Source: Tetranychus cinnabarinus
Taxonomy: Eukaryota; Arthropoda; Arachnida; Trombidiformes; Tetranychidae
Direction: 5' to 3'
DNA length: 64,000 nt
NCBI GenBank assembly: GCA_022266195.1
Contig: WHVY01000001.1
Span: 10,974,001-11,038,000, forward strand
Below are positions 41,588 through 54,316 of the stretch, piece after piece (position 1 is the stretch's first letter; every line of letters starts with the position of its first letter). The notes beneath the pieces were generated by a model. That model did not search any database and was not told the DNA's origin. It saw only the letters and a list, made by a program, of their open reading frames with translations. The position numbers and the translations under genes were made by a program.

Positions 41588-44500
41588 ATTCAATTATTAC
41601 AATTAATACATTTATTTCATTTTTAAATAAACTTCATTTTTTGCTACATTTGTTTGCATCAGAAATCTCATTTGTCATGGTAATTTATATCCTATAATTC
41701 ACATTTCCTAACTACTAGTAGTTATTGAACTTATGCAGAATAGATTTCATTCGGAGATTCAATAGAAGGAAAAGAGAGAAAGAAAGATTTTGAGAGAAAA
41801 AGCTCTTCAAGTCAACTAATCATGTTGACCACAATAGGAGAGAGAGAGACATGATCTGATTTCGTGATTGACCAATATTTATTTGTCTCGAAAATAGTCT
41901 GTTTAATACAGGATGCGACCTTCCATTTCCGAAAGGGTGGCCAGACATTTATGCTGCCACTTTTGATGGCATAGCTGTCCAGTACAAGTTTGAGGTTACA
42001 TTTGTTTTACATTACATTTGTTGTTTGTTACAGTCATTGTTCATTGCATTGCATTATTGTGATGTTTGGTTCAAGGTTTTGTTGTTGACTTGTTTTCGTA
42101 TCCTTTGTTTGTTTCTGGTAATTGTACTAAGTTTTATGAGAAAAGGACAAAAAAAATTGTCTTCATTTTACCTGTTATTTTTGTAAATCGATAGTTGAGT
42201 CTATTTTGTGACAGAAACATTCAGATAATTTAATAATTTAAAAAATTTTTAACATTGAACAAAAAGATAAAGGAACAAAAGAATTGAACATTGAAGCCGG
42301 AATTGAATAACAAACTGTGAGTGAAGGGAAACTGAATTAAGAGTTGACTCCTTACAAGTTCAAATGTACATTGAAATTTATTTCTGTGCAATTATGGTCG
42401 AACGCGACACTCTAGATAAGACATGAAATGGTCTGTTGATATCGCTTTTCATACAATTTGAACAAGGAATATTTCCTAGCAGTCACGCCTTTCTGAAATG
42501 AATTTTCAATTTTACAATTGTCATGGAAATCGGTGAAAAAACTTGTTAAGATTTACTTGAATTGCCTTTTCAATTCACTTGAGCACTTGGATGGAAAATT
42601 TGATTGAAAATCAATGATAAAAGAAGTTGAATTTTATTCCAAATTGATTTCGAAATATTAGTCATTGCAATATTTCCAACAAAAGTAAGACCTGGGATTA
42701 TTAGTGCTTACAGAAAGTTTATAAATAATCACTCCCAGTGCTGAGCAATATCACGTTTTAATTATGAAACCTCAAAGAGATAACAAAAATTTCTGTCTGA
42801 GGTTTAACTATGTTTCTATATTTTTCCAATTCCCAAGTTAACTTCAGGATGAAGAAGTAACTTGTCAGGATGAAATCGTTTGTCTTTAATAAAGATCATG
42901 TTCTGGTAATTGAGCAACTAGTCAATGTTGGGAAAGAATCCTGTTAACTTTGAGATTTTTGTTGCAAAATTTTTGCCAATTTTCGCTAATCGTTGAAGAT
43001 CAGACAATTTTCATGGGAATTTCTTTCAAGTGTTCTTGTATTCAAGTGATTGTCTGGTTGATCAATTCGTTGATAATTGTTACGATTATTCCAATAACAA
43101 TTCCATGACAGCTTCCAAGTTTCATGTCATTTGTTTATTCAAATTCAATCAATGAATGAGTCAAATTGAAATGACATCTGAAAAAAGGCTAATGTAAAAT
43201 GTAAAAGTTAATTACATTGAAACTGAGCTTTTTTAGTCAATTGAATAAAGGCAGAAAAGATTGTATTATTAATGAAAAAAGAGTTTTGAATGAAAATTGA
43301 ATGAAGGCTAAAGAGCTTGAAAAAATCTCGCTTTCCATTAATTTTAAAAGTCAAAGCTATTGGTTGCTTGGCTAAGATAATGAAATTTGAGATTGTTTTT
43401 TGACTGAAAAATTTTTCAGGTTAAAAAGGTTTCTAGATCAAGTTTACCTGTGCAACATTTGAGCCCAATGTTGATTGAAAAAGGTGATAATTTCATATTG
43501 ACTGGGAAGTTGAACTTTGATAGAAGAAATTATTTTCTCAAAATTTTGCTAACAATATACTTTAGAGACTAGACTCTGTTTTGCTTACAGATTGTAATTT
43601 CATCTCAACCCTTTCAAGATCTTTTTCATTTCCTCTTTCCTGTCTCTCGTGCATAAACATAATCCAACAAAATAAGTCTTTGGCCTCAATGTTTATTGTG
43701 ACGTAAATGTTGGCCATATTTAATGATTATCCAATAAAGTTCATGAGTTCAATCGAGGATATTAAAGGTTGATCTGTTAGTAAAGTCCACACGAAGCTTT
43801 AGAAATTTCAGTAGATTAGACATGTCATAGAGAGATAAATGATACACCATTTTGATCGAAAAACCCAAGTTCTTCATTTTGATAAATAATACAGCGTAAC
43901 TGAGTTCGCCATCTTTTCTTAAATGGACTTTAAATGAGCTTCTTAAAAACTTATGCCATGTTAAAAATTCGTAGATGAATTGAGATAAGTTGCAAAGTTC
44001 GCAACCTATTTTCGTCGGTTGAAAAACTTTCGAACTCATTATAAGAATCAGCATTGAAAAAGGTTGGACTGATCAAAAAACTTAGACTGGAATTCTGTAC
44101 TCCGAATCTCAAGTCCTTACAATCATTGGTTTCCGTTCATATTGAACAAAGTAAGCTTAAAATGAAAACGAGCCTATCAGAGCACCTTGTATGAACAATG
44201 GTTAATATTGATGACTCTTATTTTCATTAATATTTAACTCCAAGTTAATGATTTTCAAGCAACACTTATTGCTTCAGTTCTTCTGCTTAACTTGTTATTT
44301 GTCTACCTTTGTTTCAATTCATCAAGCAGAGTTATATTCCCACATCCATGTTACAAACGAGTCTTTCCTTATGTTTCATCTCCTAATCTCATTTTACGGT
44401 AAACTCATTTCGTACTCGATCTCAAATTTCGTTTTATTGAAAATTCGATGTTTATCAATTTTCGTTCATTTTCTGTGGATTCGTCTAGAATTTCTAGATT

Positions 44501-45361
44501 TTTGGCGATTTTTTTAATAACCAAAGACTGATGCGTAATATCAATAAATCAGTGTTGAATATATGGGTGAAAAAATCGATGATTTAATGATCTTGAAGAA
44601 ACAGTGAAAATGAAATTGAACGTCATTAGTCAAATGAACGCTTCAATTGATCACAGCTTGACTTTGCACCATTGTTATTCTTGGCTTAAAAGATGCTGAA
44701 TAAATACATTATCTTAATCATGATACTCTTTTGTAACAAGAAGAGCAAAAATTTTACATTGTTTCAGTTGGATAAACTGTGTCAGTCAAAATTCAGACAA
44801 ATAAGCAAATTTTTTGTTTCCATTTTCAAAATTTTCAACTTTTTTCCTTTTCTTCCTTTTTTGCATTCTCTTGCCATTTTCTGTCTGCCATTGTGATATT
44901 CCCAGGGTAATCATCATTTACCAGCATTCAACATTCAATTTCAGTGAAACAAGACATTACTTGTAATTTAGATTGAATTCATGAAAAGGAAAGGGTAAAT
45001 GGTGGCATGAAATGAGAAAAGACTAAAACTTTGTGAAATGAAAATGTTGATCTTGAGGTTGTGAGGAGGAAACAAAAGGAAAAAGGTTTCAACATTTCAA
45101 TTGATTACATGAATTTGTGAAAAGAAGAAGAGAAAAGCTTAACCAGGGAAGAGGAAAAAGGCGGTTGGAACTTGTTATCTGATAATCAACTTATATTATT
45201 GATGCTTGTCCTTCTTTCGCTGTTGTATTACAACTTATTAGCCTAGTGAGAATAGACATGGTAATCTTTGAATCTTTGATTGACACTGGACAACACAACA
45301 AATCTTGAACCAGATTATTTCCAATGGATCAGTTTTACATTTATCTTCTTCTTCAACTCAC
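41588..45361. other. Non-coding; probably intron of the minus-strand gene to the right
   Basis: No exon recognised. The exon at 45362-45465 ends with a phase-0 donor, so its continuation should lie here or further left. Confidence 0.4.
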
Positions 45362-48300
45362 ATTCTGTCTTATCTCTTTTCCAATGGATTCAACATCATC
45401 ATTATCATGGTCTTGGTTTGCAGCTTTGATAACATCGAAGGGACCAGTCAAGTTTGCTTTAGTAGCTGAAAAAAAGAGTTTTTCATGAACATAAAGACTG
45501 ACGACACAATTTTGGCTTTGCTTGTTTTCATCAGAAAGTTCAAGAAATCTAATTGAATCAGATTAAAGCAGATTTGATTGACGTAAAAGTGACAACAAAA
45601 TGGTGAAAGGCAACAAAAAAAGTTTACAAAATCAGACTATCGACTTTGAATTACTGAGATTGACGCTTCAGCCAATTTCATCAATTGTTCAGGTTAACCG
45701 TCAAAATATTGTAACTTTCTATTCTGTTATCTGTAAGTTAATGAATTTTTGGACTAAACTTGAGAGTTAATTGAAATGGAATACAGAATTTGCAAAGTAT
45801 TGGACAAAAAATTCATTTTATCCGGAAAATGAAAGGACAGGTCATGACTTTTTTGTTTTTTACAGAGACCATTTAGACTTAATGGAAACCAGGTTTGATT
45901 TATTATTTATATTAAATAGTAGCTATAATGGCCATGACATGCTACACACGGATTCCAATATTACATTATTATCCTTGGGTATTGGGAATGGTTTTCATGT
46001 CCTTGATATTGCTTTAAAAATATTCATTAGTGGGAATTGAATTCGTCATTCGCTACTCATCTACCAGTGATGAAGGAAATTATAGTTGCTCGCAAGTTCA
46101 AATAAATTTTAGGTCATGCGATCTCTGTCGATCATCGTTACCTTGAATGCCTGTTCGACAATGAACTTTTTGATTGGACCTCGTGGTTTCAGACGATCTA
46201 GAAAGTAAAGAGGAAGTATAAAAAAATCGATCCTAAGATCAGACTGACTCTCGATTAGTCTTGATGCAGGACTAGGGATGTTCGATTTCCGATTTTGACT
46301 GGAATCAATTTTCCTCAGTAATCGATCGATTTTTGATTTTTAAAAGCACAATTAATCAGAAAAATTGCCAGAAACAATTATCCTTGAAATTTGCAACACA
46401 AAAAGCATTATCAGATATACGAAATTGCCTTCTGGCTTGAAAGCACAAGTTTTTAAAGATATTCTTCCTGGGTTGAGATCGATCAATTTTCGGGTGAGAA
46501 AAATCGATAAGATCGATCTTGCAATTGGATCGGAACATCACTGTGATAAACTCTTGATCTTGATTTGTGAAAAAACGAACTTAATCAATTAATCTGATCT
46601 CAAAATCAAGCTTGATCTCGGTGTTAAATGCAGGCCTCAAACTAAAAATGTCTTCCAAAAGAGACTCATCCAGCCAAAAAATCCTTAAAAGTTACCTTTT
46701 ATTTCAATCAATACTTTGGAAAAATAAAAAAAAATCATTGTTAATTTGATTTTCATCATGTTTACGATCATTGGAATGCTTTGGATAGGAATTTTGCTTA
46801 ATTAAAAATTTGATTATTTCTCGACTTTCTTTGTTAATGTTCAACTCTCTCGAAATAATCAAATTAAACTTGACACTCACTTTGTCTACATTAACCGTCA
46901 ATTCGCGTAATTGTTAAACAAACAAAAATATCACAATAAAATTAACATTGTGCGGTTCAACTTGATAGCCAAAAATAAGTTGATTTATCATTCAATTTGA
47001 CTAACAATTTCATCTATTACATGGCATTGTATTTACACTTTGTATTCTCAAGACTCGTCAAAATCTTCTCTACAATTTGCTCAATTCATTTACAATTAAA
47101 CTAAATTGTTAGACAAGACTCCTGACAAGTTTGGCCTGAACAAGAATAAAAAAAACTTGTTGTCAACCTGATTAGCATCAAGTAAATTCATTAACGTTAA
47201 CACTTTGATCAATTGCAATGAGAAATGAATGCCATTGAATGAAAACTAAATTAACATGTTTTAAGGGTATAAACAATTTACTAAGTTGACTGATTAAGTG
47301 ACATGTTGATCTTAAACAGACAATTTCAAATGCTATTTATAAATACATATTTACTTTATATCATTATTATTGTGTTTCATTCAACATCTTGAAAGGTTGC
47401 AAGAAAATGGGAAAAACGTAAAAAAAAGTAATTACGATTCAAGAGTTCGAGAATAAAGTCAATTAAAGTTGTCGAAATTGTTGATTCAATTTACAATTTA
47501 AAGCCTTTTCAATTTTGAAATTTGTCAAAATTGTGGAAATGTTTCCCCAAACCGAGTCCATTGACAGTTTCATGTTTTACAATTCAAATTGTTCAATACT
47601 CATCAATATAATCAATCAAATTGAAACGTTTCTTCTCAATCTTTCATCTTTACAAGGTGATAACTGAAGGCAACTTTTCATGATAAATTGTTTCATTCTT
47701 GTCAAAACATTATCATGATGTTAAAATGATTGGCCAAAATTTGATGGCTTTTCACTTTCAACTACAAGATTGAACAAAAAAATGTTTTCAATTCAATTGG
47801 TGTTAAATAATGTATTAATAATGCTTTATATTCAATTGAACCATTTTTCCCTGTCTTTCCTTGTATCAATCTTTACTCACCATTTTTCAATCCAATCCTG
47901 ACTTGAGAATTCTGATGAATCTGATTCTCTTTACCATGTTGAACCTTCTCGATTCCCTCCTTTTGTTTGCACCTTTTCTCATTTCTATTATATCAATATT
48001 TCTGTTTCATTCAGTAGATAACATTTCATAACATTATTTAGCCTCAAGTTGCATTCAAGTTATCAGTATGCAATGTAAACTTGCCAAATGTAATTATCTT
48101 TTGATGAGTTGAGTGGAAATTGATTGCTAATGAAAATTTCAATTACCAAGATTGATGTTTAGTTTGACAATTTAAGTCTCTTTTTTTGCCTCATCGATGG
48201 CTTCATGGGATTAATCAGCGTTAATTATACACTTGATGTTCACCAAAAACGCTGAAAATTTTTACTCTTCACTTTAATTGAATAAATTTTGACTAAAAGC

Positions 48301-49709
48301 TGAGTCACTTTGATGGGCAACTACGTCATACTGAGCTCATTGTTTTTGTCACAATAACCTGATAATCAAACTGTGAAATTAACTCGTGCTGTTAAGTCAG
48401 TTGGGTTAATCTGTTAATCTGTTAATTATCAAGTTGAGTTTCAATTCATCAAAGCTCGCATGGGAAAGTGATGCATGGATTTAAATGACTTGATTTTTGG
48501 AGCGTTAAGGAAGCTTTATTTGTTTTTCACCGATTTTTTCGAGTAAAAAGTTCGATACTTTGCCAGTCGTAAATGTCCAATGTCAGAAAAAACAAATAAT
48601 TTGGTTAACTTGTCATAGCATATAAAAAATACCAAGAATAACAGAAATGAGGAAAAATATCAACTTTCAGTTGCTTCCAGAGTCACTGGGAATCATTCCC
48701 TTTATGAGTTCACACTTTGGTTATACTCATTGAACATCTCGATACTTAATGGGTTTACATAGATACTCTTAAGGACAACTCAACTTTACCTTAAACTTGA
48801 CTTAAGCAGCCGTTTCTCAGAGTTGGTTCAATAAAATGTACAAGTTTTTTTTCAAAAAATTTAAAAATTCTTCACATGAGATTAACTTTTTTCTAGGTCA
48901 TCTTGATTTGAATTCCTGATTTTGAAACACTTTCATTTTGATTCTTCATTGGTTATGAATTTTCGATATTGAAACTTGAAATTTTCAAATTCTAAATCAA
49001 TATCGATGCAGGGAAGAATCTCATTTGAAATGAATATCATATTTATATTGTGTCACATTAAATTAAAAATCAATGTGCAACATTGTAATCACTAGTCAGC
49101 CTCGAATTGTTTTATTCATTGGTAATAATAAATATCATTATAAGTGAATATTTTTTTGCTCTGTATTGATGAATAAAAAGCAAAGATTATTATGCCAATA
49201 AGTCACAATTTGATTCCAAGGTTGATCAAATCTTGATTGACATGCTTTTCTCCTTACTGATTAGTCTAATGTTTCACACAAATCTCATTATAGCTGATTT
49301 ATTCATTATGAAAATACATTTTATTGGTCATTTATTGATTCAAGACTTCTAGAAGATTGATACTTGTTGTCAACAGAAAATAAGATTGAAAAGAAAGCAA
49401 AAACAGAAACTGTTTTCATTTTCATCAATCAATTTAGGCAAAGTATTGAGAGACATTTTTTTCATCAATACGCGTTTTGGCCCACTGTACAAGAAACGTT
49501 TAAGGTGTGTGCATCAATGGCAAGGAAATTGATTGATGTTTATACTCAAGTGGCATCATTTTCTTCGTCACAAATGATAAATGTTATGGCAAAGAGAAGT
49601 AGGTGAATCAAAGGAACCCAAATTACTTACCAAAAGTGACATTATCCAGCTTATCAGAGTGCTTGTTGAGGCATGATTGACGAAGTACATCTTCAGTGTC
49701 AATGCTCAT
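45362..49709 (-). CDS. First two coding exons of an unrecognised host gene
   Basis: Exon 1: ATG at 49709 to 49631, donor TTTTG/GTAAGT, phase 1 (26 codons plus one base; MSIDTEDVLRQSCLNKHS...). Exon 2: 45362-45465, preceded by a T-rich tract and CAG, ending in AAT/GTGAGT at phase 0. The phases fit exactly and the joined 61 residues are hydrophilic (NLTGPFDVIKAANQDHDNDD, then VESIGKEIRQN). No signal peptide, no known motif. The intron is 4.17 kb and contains no supported gene; a diffuse run of AATCGAT-like words occurs at about 46220-46620. Confidence 0.5.
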
Positions 49710-51171
49710 AATGGCAGGTTACAACGACGACTGGACCAGCGTAAAACACGGTAAAACTTGCACATCAATTTGATTAGCAAATTGATGAGATTAATTGGCA
49801 CTGAAACTTTGAATTGAAATTTACTCCAAATGTGCAACTTGATATATCCAAGTGTAGTCAAAGGGCACAAATTTACACGAAAAACACAATCTTTAGTTGC
49901 AATGAGAAATGAAGCAAAAAATGAATGGAAAGTAATTCATTCCGATTGTAAATTAAATGACAAAAAACAGATTTTGTATTGTTTCGAGTTAATGTTATTC
50001 AGTTGTAAGAGTGTAAAACTTTTAAGGCAAATTTGCAAGTTGAAATTAAGTGTTGATTCACAAGAGAACTGAAACTTTGCTATCAAAAAAAGTCAACTTT
50101 GTCTGACTGTGTGCTACTGTTTGGAGTTTATTTGTGCGATTTTACAGTCAACAGATTCCTAGTTGCGAGTGCGCAAAATTTGAAGACAGATTTTATACTC
50201 AACTTGGAGTTGGATCGAAGATGATGAAGTGAGGCGGAAAAAAAGAAGCCAAAGATAATATAATGATGATGATGGTGATAATGATTAGAGTGATGAGGAA
50301 AGGAGTAAAAATGTTTGGATGAAAGTTGGGTTATAAAAAGGTTCTCAACATTTTATTTCTCTTTTTTTCCTCTGACCATATCATGATTGACCATCATTTT
50401 CATTGGAGATGAAAATGATGAAAGCATTTCTGTTATTTCTGTCAACCTGAAGAGGCAAAAGTTAGATTGCCTTCGTAATCTTACCATTCATCTCGAGACT
50501 CGTTTATTTTGCAATTGCTTTAGCATTTTCTTCCTTTTACCTCTTTTTTGCTACTTCATTAAAATTAACATTACATAATGTAAATTCATTGTATTTATGG
50601 AAAAGTAAACATTTCTTCTTTTCATGTCAGTCGAATTGTCAGGTTGGTTACCTTCAAGGTAATATGTAATATTACATTCTTTGTAGAGAGTCGTTTTTGA
50701 GAAGAAAATGTTTACAGATAATTTTGTGAATTTGTTTTGGAAATAATTGTTGAATTGGCTTTAATTTAAATTTCGGGATTTATTGTCATTTACAATACGA
50801 TACATTTTATTGTCTTGAGCTGTTTTGAAATTTTTAGTAGCCACATCTGTTCTAGAAAATTGTCAATTTCATTTCTTTTCCTTTCGTTTTTGACGATTTA
50901 AAAGGTTAAGGAGGAAGGCCAAAACTGCCTAGAAAACAAATTTTCTTGGGATGAACATAAATGATGAACTGCTTTATGCTGCACTAGTAGTATAGTAAAG
51001 TCCAGGTCTTGGACATTTGTCCGGGTCTGTGACAAATAAATTAAAAACAATTTTTAACTGAAAAAATAAGCTTTTTTCCTTGCTTTTTTTTGTTTAAATG
51101 AATTCTTTTTTACAAATGGCGGCTCTGCTCGAGCTCTCGTGTTCGGGCTTCAGCTTATGGATTATATCGTG
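49710..51171. other. 5' flank of the unrecognised gene; otherwise non-coding
   Basis: Short frames at 49830-50072 and 50387-50578 lack splice context and composition of coding sequence. Confidence 0.45.
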
Positions 51172-51603
51172 CTAGGAATTCCGTTGAGGAATTCCAAAAT
51201 ACTTTTCGTATTTTAATTCAATGTATTCCAAAAAAGAATCAATGCCATTTCTCTCGGCCATAAGTTCGTTTTTTTCTTCTTCTAAAGTTGCTATTTCAGC
51301 ATTTTTTGTTTCTATTTCATTATTCTTATTGCCAATCCTGTTATGTGTTTGTTCCAAAATTTCAGACAACTCTTCAATTTCTTGTACTAGTTCTAATCTT
51401 TCTTATTTGGCTTTTTTATATTTTTCTTTCTGAACGGCATATTTCTCTTTGTACATTTTTGCACTTTCTATCTTTTTTTTTTGCTGTGGTCACAGTTCTT
51501 TCAAGCCAATATGGGACCTAATGTCTTTGTATTCAACGCTAGATAATATCCTATTTAAGGCGGCAGTCAGAGGTATCGAATCTCTTGAAAAATATTGTGC
51601 GAA
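51172..51603 (-). pseudogene. Decayed coiled-coil gene, possible third member of the mobile family
   Basis: One minus-strand frame reads through from about 51603 to the stop at 51172 with just two in-frame stops (TGA at about 51493-51495, TAA at about 51408-51410). The order is: a hydrophobic/Leu-rich N-terminal block containing PLTAALNRILSSVEY (compare PLGGKVKDMFELMETY), a Lys/Glu coiled coil (KKKIESAKMYKEKYAVQ; NNEIETKNAEIATLEEEK), then FLEYIELKYEKYFGIPQ (compare AEYALKELQRITKVPQN). Layout and spacing match the 147/158-aa proteins, but residue identity is low, so homology is tentative. Confidence 0.45.
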
Positions 51604-51701
51604 AGAGCATATTTATTTATTATTCTTTGTTTAGTTTATTATGCTAATAAAAATGATAAGAAAATACAAAGGATTTACTCATGTTAATGAAACAATTTTT
51701 T

Positions 51702-51965
51702 TCATTCTGAATCAGCATGCAAATGGACCTTCAATCTATCTCGCAATCGCAATGCAAATTTGTCGAGGTTGGCTGCTGGAATTGCTTGCTCATTTCGAAA
51801 CACTATTGTTGCATACCAGAGCATTGCAATTATACGACTGCAACAACGCACAGTTCTGCGTTCATTAGGGCATGTACAATAGTGTTCTAAAATCATTTCA
51901 ATATCAGTTCGTGCTAGATCTACAAACATGTAAGATACAGCTACAGAAATTGAGTTTGCGAACAT
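51702..51965 (-). pseudogene. C-terminal relic of a SWIM-type transposon protein
   Basis: Residues YCTCPNERRTVRCCSRIIAMLWYA resemble, over a short stretch, the CxC...RTVGxCxHIAxxLWYL block found at the end of transposon-encoded proteins of arthropods and cnidarians. The metal-binding His is Arg here. Start region overlaps the left arm of the fold-back at 51935-52169. Confidence 0.5.
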
Positions 51966-52169
51966 TTTTGTATCATTTGAGCAGGTTTAGATAATTGAGA
52001 TTGATAAAACAATTTTGATCAGTAAAATGTGCTTTTTATTTGTCTTTGAATCTTATTTTTCATAATCTAAACCCATTCTCATCTTTTGAAAACTTTATCG
52101 TTGATAAATTTATCTAAACCTGCTCAAATGATACAAAAATGTTTGCAAACTCAATTTCTGTAGCTGTAT
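51935..52169. repeat. 59-bp inverted repeat (fold-back)
   Basis: 51935-51993 and 52111-52169 are inverted copies with about one mismatch (ATACAGCTACAGAAATTGAG ... and complement), separated by 117 bp. The left arm belongs to the SWIM relic, so the right arm is an inverted duplicate of its beginning. Confidence 0.85.
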
Positions 52170-52439
52170 ATAATATTTATTTTCACTATAAAAGGATGGA
52201 ACTAGCTCTGATGAGTATTATCTATTTCTATGTTCCACGATACAAAATTGAACTCCTCCGTGTTCTCTCAAACTTGGTGCTCAAAGCTAGTTGGTATAAT
52301 TCTCTTCTTTGAAATCAATCAACGAATGGATAAATTAAGCATTGTTCATGGTTTTATTACACTGTGAACATATTGTACTCGTTACACATTTGGTGCCGTT
52401 TGAAGCGAAACATTCATGTATTATGAATGCATCGTCATC

Positions 52440-52745
52440 ATCCATTTAGAGCTGATAGTTTTGCGAATATTTACATTCGAATCCACATTCGAATATTTTT
52501 TTTATTCGAATACTCATTCGAATATCCGTCGAATATTCGCATATGGTTAAAGTAAGAGAAAACCCGTAAAAATTTAACAAAAATTACACATAATTGAACA
52601 GAAATTGGTCAAAAAACCTGTAAAAAAATTTCAAATCCACAAAATATTCGGATACAAGTATTCGATCATCTGAAATACTCGAATAATATTCTATTCACGT
52701 TGAAAAATAATCGAATAATCGAGTATTCGACTACTCAATACTCAG
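52440..52745. repeat. Cluster of ATTCGAAT-type palindromic words
   Basis: Two sub-clusters (about 52464-52542 and 52640-52740) packed with ATTCGAAT, CGAATATTCG and variants. Looks like a degenerate simple repeat; no regulatory role can be claimed. Confidence 0.5.
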
Positions 52746-53306
52746 CTCTACATCCATTACTCTTTGGCATGAAAAACATGTCATCTCCATGATTGATACA
52801 AGATTCTAAGTGTAAGAACGATAGAAAAAGGTTGACTAAGTAAAGCACTAAATAATCATTTGTTAGATTAAATTTAGACAAAATACTCACCATATTTAAC
52901 TGACACAATGCTATGTTTTTGTATGTTGATTACAGGGCTTAAATGTTTCAAGTTATGAAAAATGGTAATAAAATGATTAAAATCTTGATATATATTCCCT
53001 TTGGGAAATGAAGAGTCATTGATATTGCTAACAGGAAAATAGCTAGCAACGGTTGCGACTGTAAGCGAAAACATTGCTATTAGTTAAGAAGCGTGAGATT
53101 CAAATTCGTCTGCGTATTTTCATTAGACACAAGATTGTCCATTATTTTTTGCGTCTGAGGCATGTTAGCAAGTTTCTTGTAAAGTTTTTACGCTCTTCTC
53201 TTGATTCCTCTCCTTCAAAAAATTATCAAATTAAAATCAATTGATTTATTCTTCAAAGTAATCACCATCACTTCCAATTACATCTAGCCATCCTTAATGC
53301 AACTTT

Positions 53307-53639
53307 TCAATGCCTGATCTCAAGGAGGCCTGAAAAGAAATGCTTGAGGGCATTTTCGAGTTCAGGTTTTGAATCGAATCTTTTATTACGAAGACGATTA
53401 TCGAGATGTAAAAAAAGCAAGAAATCGGAAGGAACCAAGTCTGGTGAATAAGCTGGGTGGGCGATTACTTTCCCTGGGGCTTCATGAAGGACAGAGTCTA
53501 TGCGCCAGAGCCCAAAGACATGAAATATCTTCAAAAATCGATAGTGGAAGCGTCTAAAAGCATAACCCAACAAATGCGCCAAAACGTCATAAGTGGGTTT
53601 TGTCGGCTCGAATGCCTCAACCAAATTGATGCTGATCAC
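53307..53639 (-). pseudogene. Mariner transposase C-terminal relic
   Basis: HPAYSPDLVPSDFLLFLHLD, then NKRFDSKPELENALKHFF, is the third-Asp region and following helix of a DD34D mariner transposase. The upstream NARPH block is not readable in frame and the C-terminal end is cut short, so this is a relic unrelated in detail to the other mariner pieces. Confidence 0.85.
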
Positions 53640-54087
53640 TGCGAAAACATGTCACATTGATTTCGCATCTTTTTGTGATCATTTTGCTACTAAGATCACA
53701 CCTGTACCATGGATTTTCATCAAAAAATTGCATCAAAGTAGTTTGGTTTCCATTTGTCACGTTGTTTAACTAGCTACTGTTGCTTTGTTCATTCTATCTA
53801 ATGTAAAAAATCAGAGAAAGCACTCTTTGTCAAATTTATAAGTTTTGATATTCAACCTTATTTTCTATGGGATTTTTCACCAGCTATGTTTTATCTACAA
53901 TTTTGTCCTCTTGGGAGTTCACTTAATGAAAGCATAGTCGACCAATGTTTGACCAATTTACTTCAAATTTCATATTTAGCTTGTGTTAGGTTGTTGGCTC
54001 GATACCTGAAAAAATGGTCCAGATATTCTGTCTAAAATTTCATTTGAACTATTGCATATGAATGTTTTAATTTTTAGTTGCACTACC

Positions 54088-54316
54088 TTATGTGCAATGG
54101 ATCGGTTATTCTAGTCTTCAGAAGCCGCTGTTGACCTTGTTATTGGTGCTGATGATGAAGGGTTTACTGATAGCGGACCTTCTGGTGAAGGTATTCTAGC
54201 TGACTTATCAGTTTCATTTATTGACCGCATTTGGTAATAATTATTTTACTCTAAGTTGGATGAAGTTGAACGGTACTGATCCAATCCTCCATGAGTTGAA
54301 ACGGACTGTATGCAAT
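54088..54316 (-). pseudogene. Inverted, decayed copy of part of the large exon at 62904-63129
   Basis: The plus strand here matches the reverse complement of 62904-63129 over about 228 bp with scattered differences; blocks such as CCATGAGTTGAAACGGACTG are unchanged. Read in the exon's frame the copy has a stop (GAG TAA), so it is not coding. It lies about 1.0 kb upstream of the start codon of the gene it came from and would be transcribed antisense to that exon by any plus-strand read-through, or could pair with the mRNA. Confidence 0.85.

Noticed and set aside
43749..44054. 101-codon minus-strand frame
   Set aside because: Checked as a continuation of the gene at 45362-49709; no acceptor in the right phase was evident and no motif.
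52891..53074. Possible first exon on the minus strand with a signal-peptide-like start and GTGAGT donor
   Set aside because: 61 codons plus a phase-1 donor look tempting, but no following exon or family was found.
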